From assembly GCA_034432375.1 (NCBI GenBank), contig DAOUCA010000101.1, positions 1-64,000 on the forward strand: 64,000 nt of DNA, in the 5' to 3' direction. The notes below the pieces were generated by a model. The model was given only the letters and a program-made list of their open reading frames with translations. It did no database searches and was not told where the DNA came from. Both the position numbers and the translations under genes were made by a program. Below, one piece after another: positions 49,701 to 53,300 of this stretch. Source of the stretch: JAHBVH01 sp034432375. GTDB taxonomy: Bacteria; Chloroflexota; Anaerolineae; Caldilineales; Caldilineaceae. The stretch's first letter is position 1. Every line of letters begins with the position of its first letter.

Positions 49701-49805
49701 GGTTAAGGGCATCGCTTGCACAAAATGGGGCCAAAGCAACAAACAGAGCAACCCAACGACAAGCAAGAGCAATGGCAGGCGGGCAAGGGGGGATCGGTTC
49801 TTCAT
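28716..49805 (-). CDS. Giant (about 7,030-residue) exported multidomain repeat protein
   Basis: ATG 49805 is preferred over the TTG at 49886, because MKNRSPLARLPLLLLVVGLL then forms the N-terminal signal. About 7029 residues. A second hydrophobic hairpin lies at 315-365. Type-3 Asp-rich calcium repeats (DCDGDGLSNE, DSDNDYISDK) span 425-545. An unassigned region to 1500 has more hydrophobic segments at 1210-1305 (LIPIVGWIIVGVIAVIDILM). More Asp-rich repeats cover 1527-1665. Five LamG-like modules lie at about 1759-2626 and 2926-3146. Three Pmp-type beta-helices lie at about 3540-3915, 4140-4585 and 5040-5420, the second close to the helix of the protein at 3498 (VTVLSGDLEQ). DUF11 domains and a cadherin-like domain intervene. 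PKD-like domains sit at about 5760-6040. A Thr/Pro stalk covers 6440-6810. Asp-rich repeats come at 6946-7019, and the end is VYLPLIIR. A calcium-stabilised adhesin or filament-surface fibre is inferred. Several dispersed repeats lie in frame. Confidence 0.85.
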   Translation of the reverse strand: MKNRSPLARLPLLLLVVGLLCLLLWPHFVQAMPLTARQELTAAWHLAGQVGQYQYRSTVIQTTYPTAKLANVGRNPKSKRMLIEGTMNTPHDFISMQLRNANPGTTQLIDLKVEDGLAYGRMDTTSDWQRLDDANDLFAPGSNPLGFLVAAENVEAISATRYETRDTSLDTFLQSPISNLQSPTTGYSFDLNGLAYAGYMREQMEEQLRRNGELPAGLRLGMVRDYVDMEGTGEIWLNADSLPVRQVMHVKFPAESGALSWYEVEITTDYRDWGTLPAAELAQLWHKPTQLINNPAALAALLPTISPQQAQRWGLTLSLLMVMGGAAAFLIAHRRSPRLYAALAGAVMIAMLVGPLFQTQQASAFYDRQAEKAQSQREEEAKQQELATIQADQRNADFNPHANPLETIKSGSKNLHSPLTILQTSCDTTTNDDCDGDGLSNETELYKLGTNPFDIDSDNDYISDKTEVEGFELNGTHWYLDPLNPDSNGDGISDTIECSPLTDINGDGEWAADFTVTSCWNSDGDDTPDLFDFDNDGDGVPDTVDDSPSRYFGDPESGLKNGKLNFNLTFNASDEPVFVDFVVRPTNADHLWQTNNVFDWPNNDTAGQITRVHNTTLADFDDYSSYAKADNGDMVLVPMLEVEVTYDPANPTAGLPISGTTSLASITDYSSIDWLDTAALTELGITASTTDDDQTLLLYLPLTLLEDDTGDTPVGWSARMLYQPESGVTNLGNDQEFRLIWLVQMILDSCDTSNMADDEDATSYCDDKDNWSSAVTVVQTYYDDFFVTALNVREDHGGDVAIVAEPATVGNSHYEDYLWHLADTLQGALMNLESKPDGNRFSVTDIDDYLADWNISGLDVTELTLDDQLDLIDIAADESSAILNRVFNSDGNATADEMVSLLFAGEETARTAGLGATDDQEIDTNTLHFDLSAETLDTTAILRWAPYTYEGASTWDSAEIADYADQLALDLTAVFTDSELDTLVGAETLSAYDLAQSAALQLAKNYYYAFYVGQSATVAIDGVSVVSSALGDYSRGATEIVTTIVQEMLAQIQTYYGDLSVIQALTAASDATTTAANALSATFADSVSVLLESLGAAVAGDTTTALTLAFQELSDYYKTTAVDTASFTDFTGISALAWASSAATRANTEYAIYAAYKLASSNYTLASGIYHAYTYSSNFSKWIHYEKLFEEYPASRAAGVNAAEVAQVESKIDGLTKTTKIWAVVTFVLTSAFYLALFFTGHYENQLQRSAALADTIAKIIVAAIMMALSLIPIVGWIIVGVIAVIDILMSLLCRAAGVEAGSAVDKWVCSGITGALTQAIITAIFDQYLVVDLDDDDRLEITFVTPTLIQKNEVEGYMVGNEITYNATVTNTISQAPVEGTNWGTYMASKWFKTHDLDEMFANATFAYTLQQTKTDHHSTLDAGETTWIDNRATFGVSLTPKFTAAGINQPMQLYFSESFYIPGLECWGFLIQGCHREDYKDTFHNYLGNDFTFDIFPQSFDEFIALTKNGSGTYRLSWSEEFPSQADADADGLRRSADPDDSTWDTDGDGLSDFWEEENGFDPENDDPDNDGLMDYWEAFYGTDPYLQDSDGDGLLDDKEFFHSQTTNPYEADNSTWSGGWTIVYDYDESGNRLETRVSADPNDYDSDDDTITDKLEFIYGYNPNLASVLNVLSLDAGVNKNLVAIGDTIAYTATVGNELDNRVVNGLLEVEFPVDTVQDEQVIGSIYPQMAVSLDGMVTVPAVDSSTTSSITVRAGAVIDTSGLDQVLVLNLNEESGSSTFYDATSNRLDFTCAGSTCPTANSGTISLDGSAYLTRDHNDKLNRDTFSIVAWIKPTTANKIFYNDDNDIRLKVNSNKKIEILLDGATTLTGNESLTFDEWNHVVVTVNNSSGKIQIFVNGQLDKAFSGQSAISWDDDTVELGTNFVGEIDYLSIYEYALTEAEILAEFFNGSIFLASFEEELCSYKNSIANKDFDCGSTNESMTLCSNASCSVNSYYPLEWDATPNAVTGIVGNAVELSNDNDESRIYLEYDPTFSLADDENAFTISTWLKPNAKGGTFTGKYRLLSMPKTSGDQFKAWFTDWNGTLKVQLAGCSALTIANLYTNFEWFQLLFSYDGSSTLDVYKNGELLASQSCNSSANFQSVSGFRLGYVNLTDDPNNNSKENSFYGRVDELRFHQDYLTADEVAAFYNGTHLQMKFDEAPGQTIFANDSLSEVYGSCAGSSCPDSGLAGIENQSVDFDGTDDYITLSATADELGFVENSFTVLAWIKADDLSGWRSVLGTDSTATGEGLHIGTRNDGYPHIGFQNGGLQGNTLLEPGRWYHLAWRYTYKDEETDNLVQEQAIFVNGELDIEEEQATLFTGTEPVHIGRSLGGRYFDGKIDNLMIVQKALSQTEIQAIMNETAVATLHFDADLNTTTFTDDSLYGNDAICASTSSATASTDLELAEGCPAAGDKGQMREAPVYNGDAELTIPAASDLSLEDFSIALWVKPTQGKTTDQWLLRRGNDNGYLRNYGLALVTDDEGDLHLSFTVQSSCTNSDSGWKFVESSNALLENQWNHVVATYDNDDNTIRLYLNGNDDVEKTPGYSGVCTSDQPITIGENFEGNLDELSIYNYALNDDEIGAIYDYQVTWYDLTYQQPVTIDADDPVVALNLNVDYLPQVATWLSISAVDATSAVESVTVTLTDPNNNVTTTPAELDNESWLYWFEPTVEGPYTLSVIATDSVGNQNSTTSFSSQTATVASNFTVNSTESSTGGKAALTTAASSSDVTIYVDDEPPVATLDDSLTTGIQQPQPSATNGVDTLTLFGTLDDSNSIVDSGIVTTSVAIDLRDWQDLSVEGTFYADADDTGWRVDYPFTTVPYGNYAVWLSAEDGAGNTLTTTMGTVAIDGVAPIADLTWSSRVISQTDSTLIGTVTDIPYTFASQVAHFHFEEASGATTFADSSQLHNAATCASTSSATASASPSVAEPVETCPTAGEAGQNGLAVTFDGIDDTLTMTSTTLTANSSEATLMAWLNPTWAATDDDVTILALENITGTGFSWQLGGAYDGMLLASTSVTSTSISTVTGSFTKDAWQHVALVMNDGEWTAYLNGLALGSENQAFGDLTDATLTIGASADGSHFFRGALDELTISNRALSADEIYDIANPLDVGIQDLQIRFRHAENSDDGKDATRGTWESVTLSSTTANYTTWRYALPNTLEGPYMIDLKATDSLSNSNYLPGVWSGEIDVVAPRVDFAYELVNDDYARLSCVADDYNITDDGWICSALDLIEVDEDAEWFTTLFDINDKVVGLTTSSQTLSIASSAASFDSETTNVVATMTACDIYTHCTTETISTTSTLPEVSAILVPTTTYALYGLEPITIAGYVRSPDEVRAVTVTANGTTIYTETWPTGQLDATWQFDWTPTIYGDYSLEAILTTGSGAEVLDSGETNLTVYAPELTINKSVDVDSGLQYGDNVRYTIVVTNSGNLDATDVHISDPLPSGVVGDDLDMTLNLAIDETVTYTIPVTIDNRTQPTITNTATVSHTWQQRSASAPIDPCDVELVTNANDSGAGSLRQAIDNICDAGLIRFAGDYTIHLQSTLALNKDLTIDGSDHAVTISGDSDDNGSPDRQLLTIGSSSAVTLTDLTLTAGKATYGGILRNNGWLHVQRTVVRDSGVSGTTGYYNSGGALYNSSGATLLVSDSLFSDNQADRGGAIHNAGALTVTGSTFLHNQAVSVSANFGTGGAIYNGGTTLIENSTFSANRGGSSYYGGGGLFNAGTATVNNSSFVDNESIANGGGIYTYLGATLILSNTLLAQNTPNDCLSFNGATGITTTNTLVSSYNDNWPKSNCLGVTRLDDLSISALGDYGSKTAGGSAAEPIQIHALLPGSPAIDAGDPATCTAADQRGVARPQGDACDIGAFESQGFILTAASGGEQQTLIGSVFATPLAVTVLPVAAGEPISGGQLSLLSPVAGARLAPTTSTMDIADDGSVSYTATANEVNGSYVVTATAAGITLPVTFNLTNTVADLTITKRALTTTVGLNKVVTYTIAFSNSGTITTTDVIITDSVPSELAAVSSQWAVDSGVVITASAGATYVWGIDALAPGSGGVITVTGVISDSDWGKVVTNVATITGSGRETDVTNNSTAVDVTVCYGGVDRLYVDQAAAGSADGLTWADAMPTLQDALDVARSCAGISEIWVATGVYYPDDGREQKEDNPNESFILVDGVALYGGFAGTETLVSERDWAANVTVLSGDLEQNDTTNGGGVVEDVDDQDGTQSLHVVTIGSVGDDTLLDGFTITAGQGGNGGGLINSAGTPTLQNLIFEGNSGNKGGAMYSDGNATMTNVTFTHNYGDKGGALYSVNSPILEAVNFIGNEAAGDGGGMYHVGSAQMDRIIFAGNKARENGGGLFQYADHWTPGALLLENARFSGNLAGAYGGGFSHQAWASPNQTPTLRNVTFSGNYAKARAGALAVRNSTVTVYNAIFWENSSSLYAAYDLYAESATIRVQDALMDTTCNAAICTNISASDPRFATAITPSNQTPSTAGDFRLLPGSAAIDAGANTDAPAVDLRGYPRPFNGVVDLGAYESQGYTMTYAAGSDQSTVIGNEFAETLQISVTSRADDPVGPGGTLTISGPSTGAGLAAATVVTTNSKGVAKATVMANNSVGSYVVTPTLAGSLDGTVAPTFTLTNTVADLLLSKQVTPTTMTPGGIVTYTLLFTNNGSAPLDGIVIQDNVPDAVSILDVAVAGDVAITHTTSTSTLESFTVATLPGGSSGVITLIAQISNLLADHMVTNEATIAFDQVSGSSSNNSATATVAIANLPPTLADFAFTVGEEAAVGAIVGTVISYDPNVDPLTYSITAGNEENIFAIDTTSGELSIADRSALDFETTDHYTLTLLVSDTQATATGQALITVTDAVADVTVALAVDVGDNNRGDNAYGEVVPGEPITYTLTFTNSGGDQASDVALTVTLPSALTATSYQLAADTPLTATNGITYAWHMAELAAGAGGVITLTGLLDSSLPTGTITATATITTASPEERTTNNNATISTVNCASNIVVINANDNGPGSLRQALVDICAGSTVTFADDFTIVLDDYLLVGRSMTIDGAGHDIVLSGDAGIQGDDGDNVSIMVIETQDPYDDDNLARPVTLNALTFRDGYAQAPEDDAYDGTTAGNAGGAILIRPYEDLTISNSRFRNNQSITYGGAIYNEGTTIIEQSAILDNFAEEYGGGIDNVYGDLTVINSTLAGNATGGYGGGIDNDFSTLTVIASTIVSNTANTLGYADDDAGAGIHHNGNHQWVAIARSLVAGNEYVDADDDTVRHASDCYVYNPSYAGPFIDEGYNLFGTNGSCAAHADSSLAVDEADLFTSVLEPLTVVSATGGAGGATQLYVPLAGSPVIDATGTACEATDQRGVSRPQGMACDIGAYEQELSDLVVTFQVTPTTALPGDIITYTITVTNSGDALAAAVAVTATLPNGISAADNQWTIDNLATDASETILFTATVAEDASLYGSTPNAIVTTETTNEGDASNNSATAILTIGDSPVLLLTITADPPDTVEIGGILTYTVVLENSGPSPAAALLFTDTLPVTLAFNSWLDQPTGADITGQRLTWQGDLATGEVITFSYTAGHSGEGNEPIINEAVATHFSGDVSASAIHSVRTGPLLVLAVSADNEQPNEGDPVLYTIDLTNFGDSAATNLSMTDTVTGTLATGVTLAAGKSMEIQYYAPMADGPATVVNTVTVDSGTVDSGTVDSGTVASATVTVTVQNVVPVMTISGAATVDEGEVYTLTLDTLVDPGDDTITAYTVAWGDMSTSAVTGAAAELRPEPVEGLVEAIAITHIYADGPASMTITVTATDEDGSYQVATKTIMVNNVTPIATAGGPYTMVEGGTVTLNGSGSDVISDTLDYAWDLDDDGSFETAGQTIAFTPTVDGPATITVTVRVSDDDGATATASAPISVTNAIPVIALGDDQNSAVGESLTLTWTVTDYVTDTFSYAVDWGDGSAPEPAEGTTAMHSYNAAGAYTVTVTVSDDDGATATDSLIVTVDAPLLAIDQSVTPTGSVSNGTILTYTVTVSNSAAIPAYGASVTATLPSTLDFISWIVQPSGATVSGQALAWRGTIDANSSVDLIYLARVDSTVATTITNHANYAHFAASGTATVTTTVLGPPLLAVTMAIDTPTQYEGSPLWYQVTITNSGESAATGVSLSDALVGNIDKNLTVAAGARKVYSYSLTFGDGPLVVPNSIAVKSNKVAAAAVSNQTNVTILNVAPTLAITGTNTTVAEGGTFTLTLGTPQDPGNDTVYAFTVNWGDGESDLYNAAGTTTHRYADGPATYTVTVDLTDEDGTYSAVASTAVTVTNVAPSLQVGAPLTTTTGLTVSLLVTISDPGDDLATAQIDWGDGSLSSGTIFANYLLADHIYTTAGQHNATITVTDTASATGQGTQQITAVDAPTPTPTVTPTATAVPTATATPTATPTSAATVTATATAGGSATPTPTATPTGSVTALPTHTATATATATDTSTMTTSTPSTTPTNTTIATSTPVPTPTAIATPTAAATNTATATANSSATPTATLTPTGSVTTLPTNTATATATATVTGTPATTPTTAATATATPTAAATNTATATANSSTTPTATVTPTASVTATPASMPTATTATATPTATEVPTTTSVPPTTTPTWTVTPTVPSTATPTPLPTALPTHTPMATATPTATEVPTATPVPPTTTPTWTATSTSTQTPLPTATVTQTPAPTATASMTAMPTATPSLTATNSATPSAIPSAIPSAIPSATPTVPATATMTATVVNSPTSTASPTATPLPEPIELDLSLRVGIWGIEPPCTTQTVLKIPRDTAVTYCYTVHNQTAITQTIHTLTDSHWGTLLDHVPLVLGPGAMYTQIISHTVTASTTHLATWTAEARPSIITARSLRLRGTNALRSDLHSDLRTVTNGWSSHPYQPEYTVIVEVSTDDEDQDADGIPDNMETAGDLDGDNIPNFLDLDSDGDGLTDAEEGMGDSDGDGQPDYLEPLPQSPTEVYQVYLPLIIR
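29380..30500 (-). repeat. Thr/Pro stalk-coding low-complexity region of the giant gene
   Basis: Repeats of TPTAT, TATPT and TVTPT codons over about 370 residues, with a short SAIPSAIPSAIPSA run near 29490-29520. The plus strand here has a long Val/Ala/Gly open frame that is a by-product. Confidence 0.85.
31809..31828. repeat. Dispersed-repeat core variant inside the giant gene
   Basis: CCCTTCGGCAGGCTCAGGGG in a PKD-like module, read in frame as part of PEPAEGT. Confidence 0.6.
32338..32380. repeat. Dispersed-repeat core, two partial copies inside the giant gene
   Basis: GGCTTCGACAAGCCCC and GACGAAGCTCAGCC border a CTCGACCGGCTCAGG block. On the minus strand it is read in frame as AELRPEPVEGLVEA between domain strands. 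Confidence 0.65.
32571..32615. repeat. 15-bp tandem repeat, three units, in the giant gene
   Basis: CACTGTCCCACTGTC repeated exactly three times from 32571, read in frame as TVDSG on the minus strand. Confidence 0.85.
40879..40937. repeat. Dispersed-repeat pair inserted in a LamG-like module
   Basis: TTCGACAGGCTCAGC at about 40881-40895 and GCTGAGCTTGTCGAAGC at 40921-40937 form an inverted pair. They encode a 19-residue insert between the two cysteines of the fifth LamG-like module. Confidence 0.75.
42450..42503. repeat. Dispersed-repeat pair inserted in a LamG-like module
   Basis: CCCTTCGGCAAGCTCAAGG (42450-42468) and GTTGCTGAGCTTGTCGAAGC (42481-42500) encode the Ser/Thr/Ala-rich insert of the fourth LamG-like module, at the same place between its cysteines. 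Confidence 0.75.
48541..48566. repeat. AATGGTTAATGGTGAATGG-type short repeat in coding sequence
   Basis: GAATGGTTAATGGTGAATGG lies in frame just before the first Asp-rich repeats of the giant gene. A related unit, AATTGTAAATGGTG, is tandemly repeated between livM and livH. Confidence 0.5.
49262..49289. repeat. 7-bp tandem repeat (ATTGGAG x4) in coding sequence
   Basis: Four ATTGGAG units are read in frame as Ser/Pro/Gln/Asn-rich residues (LQSPISNLQSP) in the extracellular part near the N-terminus of the giant protein. A 7-base unit changes frame with every copy, so gain or loss of one unit would be disruptive. Confidence 0.7.
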
Positions 49806-49939
49806 AACGATTGAATATCCTTCTACGCGAGGCAACGGAAGAAAGGCTGAAATGGCAAGCGCGGTGGCAGATCGACGCAGGGGCAAAGGCTAGGGTAACA
49901 AAGATCATTGGGAATTGATACTGTTCAGGGGACAGTCAA

Positions 49940-49961
49940 GGTACAGGGTTGCCCCTGTACC
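49940..49961. repeat. 9-bp hairpin
   Basis: GGTACAGGG (49940-49948) pairs with CCCTGTACC (49953-49961) across TTGC. It is 135 bases upstream of the giant gene's ATG, so a leader or operator role is possible. Confidence 0.45.
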
Positions 49962-50291
49962 AGTCAAATGGCGTAGGGGGGTATGGGGCAAAGGTAGGAG
50001 ACGTGGTCGTTCAGCCGGCAGTGGCTGAAATCACCGCCTGTTAAGGGAAGCTGCGCTCAAGCGCACTCTGGGATAGCCCGCTTGAGAGGGATTTTCGCTA
50101 GCAGTTATGAATCCCTCATTCCGTCCCTCACTCTGCCCGATCCCGATGACCGCCATGTGCTTGCGACAGCAGTAGCGGGTCATTGTACCGTATCCTCAAG
50201 TCAAAGACTGATTGTCATAGTTACCGCACTTGAACTCTTCTCTAAATAAATTTGAGGTGGGGAATCTTGGCAGTTATACTCAGCTCTGAAT

Positions 50292-50330
50292 GGGAACCGG
50301 AGTTTCTACCCCAGCAAAACTCCGTTTCCC
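50292..50330. terminator. 14-bp hairpin after the sensor kinase
   Basis: GGGAACCGGAGTTT (50292-50305) pairs with AAACTCCGTTTCCC (50317-50330) with one mismatch, 28 bases past the kinase stop on the minus strand. Confidence 0.6.
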
Positions 50331-50358
50331 ATTTCAACCGCAGTATAGAGGGGATGCC

Positions 50359-53300
50359 CTACTTCCCCGACACCCCATCCGCCATCAACCCAGCCACAGC
50401 TTGGGTGAGGTGGATCAGGTCGTAGCGGCTTTGCACGCCCATCTGTTCGAGAATCAGCCCGACATGATATTTGACGGTACGCTCGGTGATCACCAGTTCA
50501 CGGGCAATCTCTTTGTTGGTGAGGCCTTGGGCAACTAGGTCGAGGACTTCGCGTTGGCGTGGGGTAAGGTGTTGCATCTGGGCGAGGGTAATTGCGGAAT
50601 CACGGCTGGTGGCTTGCCCGTTCGCGTCGGGATGGGGGGCGGTCTCTTCTTGCGCGGTCGACGGATGGGTGGTCAGCGATGCGGCCATGGTAGTGACTAA
50701 TGTAGGGGAGAGAACGGTCTCGCCCTGGACGACGTCGCTGAGGAGGGTAAAAAATTGTTCGGTCGTCAAGTTTTTGAGCAGATAGCCGGACGCGCCCTGT
50801 TTGAGGGCCGTCAGGAGCGTTTCGGTGCCGGCTGCCACGGTCAACATGACAATTTTGATTTCAGGCAGGGCCGTCTTGATTGCTTTGGTCGCCGCCACCC
50901 CATCGCAATTGGGCATTTCAATATCCATGAGGATCAGATCAGGCAAGAGTTGATGGGCCAACTGTTCGGCCTCGTAACCATCTTCTGCAATCCCCACGAC
51001 CTGGATCCCGCGCACTTCAAGCATGTTACGCAACCCCTCGCGATAGAGCGGATGGTCATCGGCGAGCAGGACACGCAAGCCACGCAGTTCTTCCTGCGCC
51101 TGGAGTTTCAGCCGGCGCGGCATCGTGACCAAGACTTGGGTGCCCTCTCCCGGCGTAGAGCGAATTTCGAGCGTACCGCCGACCCCGGCCGCGCGCTCGC
51201 GCATGATATCCAGGCCAAAGTGCAAAGCTAGCAGCGGCGCGGTGTTATCATCCGCGCTGGTGTCATCGACCGATATTGCGTTCCACAGCGCTGAGCGGCT
51301 GTTGTGTGTTGCCTGATCGGCGGTCAAAGAGTCGGTTACAGGGCCTGGCTCATCGTTGGGCGCATTATCGAGCGGGGGCATGGTAAAGCCGCGTCCTTCG
51401 TCACTGACTATCACTTGCAATTGATTGGGCTGCACGAGAAAGACAATTTGGGCCAGGTCGACACCGGCATGTTTGTACACATTGGAAATCGCCTCTTGTA
51501 CAATGCGCAACAGTTGCGTTTCTACCTGGGGTGAGAGGAGGGGCTCCGGCACTTCTTCGGGCAGGCTCACCCGGACGGTGAGACCATGCCGCTCCCGGAC
51601 CTGATCCAGGTACAGGTCCAGCGCAGTAAAAAAACCCAAGGTGGGCGATGGGGAATGCCCACTGCGAATCCCCAAAATAAATTGACGGACGCTGCTCTGC
51701 GCAGATTGGGCCGCTTCGACCAGGGCTTGTAGTGTTTGCTGCGCCTGGGCTGCTCTATCCTGGATAAGCAATTCTTGCGCGGTTTGCGCTTGCATGCCGA
51801 TGTAGCCCATCACTTGCCCCAGATCATCATGGAGATCACGCCCGATGCGTTCACGCTCTTCCAGCGCGGCCAGTTGTTGGCGTTGGCGCTCAGTCGCCCG
51901 CCGCTCAGTTAGGTCGCGCAGCGCCACCACAAGCGCTTCTTCGCCCTGGTAGGGTACAGTGCGCATGTGGATTTCGAGCGGGATGGCCTGGCTATCAGCC
52001 CGGATCCCTTCGCTTTCAACCTGAGCCGGCACCGGGCACGGTGCAGTATTGTCAGCGGTGGCCGGCAAAAGTGGAGGCAAAAGCGTGGTGATCGGCAACC
52101 CCACCAGCGCCGCGTGGGGATAGCCGAACAGTTTTGTCGCGGCCTCATTGGCATCGACAATGGCCCCCGCCTGCTGGATCAAAATTGCTTCAAAGGCCGA
52201 GGTGGCAAGCCCGCGAAAGCGTTCCTCACTCTCTTGTAAGGCTGCGGTCCGTTCGGCAACCTGTTGCTCCAAGAGGCGATTGCGTTGCGCAATGGCTTGG
52301 GTGCGGTAGTGATAGCCTCCCCCCACCAGGGCACCCAGCACGATAACAATAAACAGGCGAAACCAGGCTGTCTGCCACCAGTGCGGCAAAACGCGCACAA
52401 TCAGGGTTGTTTCCGCCGGATACCAGTTGCCGTTGCGGTCACCCCCTTGGAGATGGAAGGTATAGCTGCCGGGGGGGAGACTGGTATAAGTGGCAAAGCG
52501 CCGTCTATCATCGACCTCATTCCAACTGCTTTCCAACCCATCCAAGCGATAGCGATAGTGGTTCTGTTGCGGCGCGACGAAATTGAGTGTGGCAAATTCA
52601 AAGGCGACAACCTGTTGGTCCGGCTGGAGGATCAGGGCATCCGTTGCCCACAGCGCCTGCTGCAACGGTGAAGCCGCCCCCACCGTCACCGGCACGTTGT
52701 AGAGCCGCATGTTGGTGAGCAGCACCGGCGCAGACCTAGCGTTCCCCACCAAGGTACGCGGGTCGAAGCTCGTGAGCCCTGTTACCCCGCCAAAGAAGAG
52801 GCGGCCATCGCTATCGCACAAGGTGGCAAAGCGGTTAAATTGGTTGTCCTGTAAGCCGTCGGCCATGGTATACGTCTGGGCGCGCGCCGCTTCTGGGTCG
52901 AAACGAATTAAACCGTTCTGGGTACCAAGCCAGAGATCGCCCCCTTGATCCTGGGCAATGCTCACAACAAAGGTATTGGTCAGCCCGGCATCGCGACCGT
53001 AGCGCGTAAATTCTTCGGTTGCCGGATCAAAGCGCACTAACCCATTGCGTTCACCAATCCAGAGCAGATTGGCCGTTGCATCCCAATACAAGGTCTCGAT
53101 CCAACCAGTGGGATTGGCCGCGTCCACGAGTGTGCGCAACTGATCTGGCGAACGATCTGGCAACTGATCTGACGGGGGAGAGGCGTGCGCTGGTGGCGCA
53201 CAATCTTGACAGTCAGGGGAGGGTCGCGGTACGGGGTTGGGAGCACGCGCCAACACACTGAGACTTGGGTAGTGGGTAAAGTGATCGTCTTTTGGCGTAA

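Larger units (their letters stand above)
49806..50358. other. Spacer between the giant gene and the sensor kinase
   Basis: No gene seen. It contains the hairpins at 49940-49961 and 50292-50330. The giant gene's start has only a distant AAGGA, so its translation start is not firmly fixed. Confidence 0.6.
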
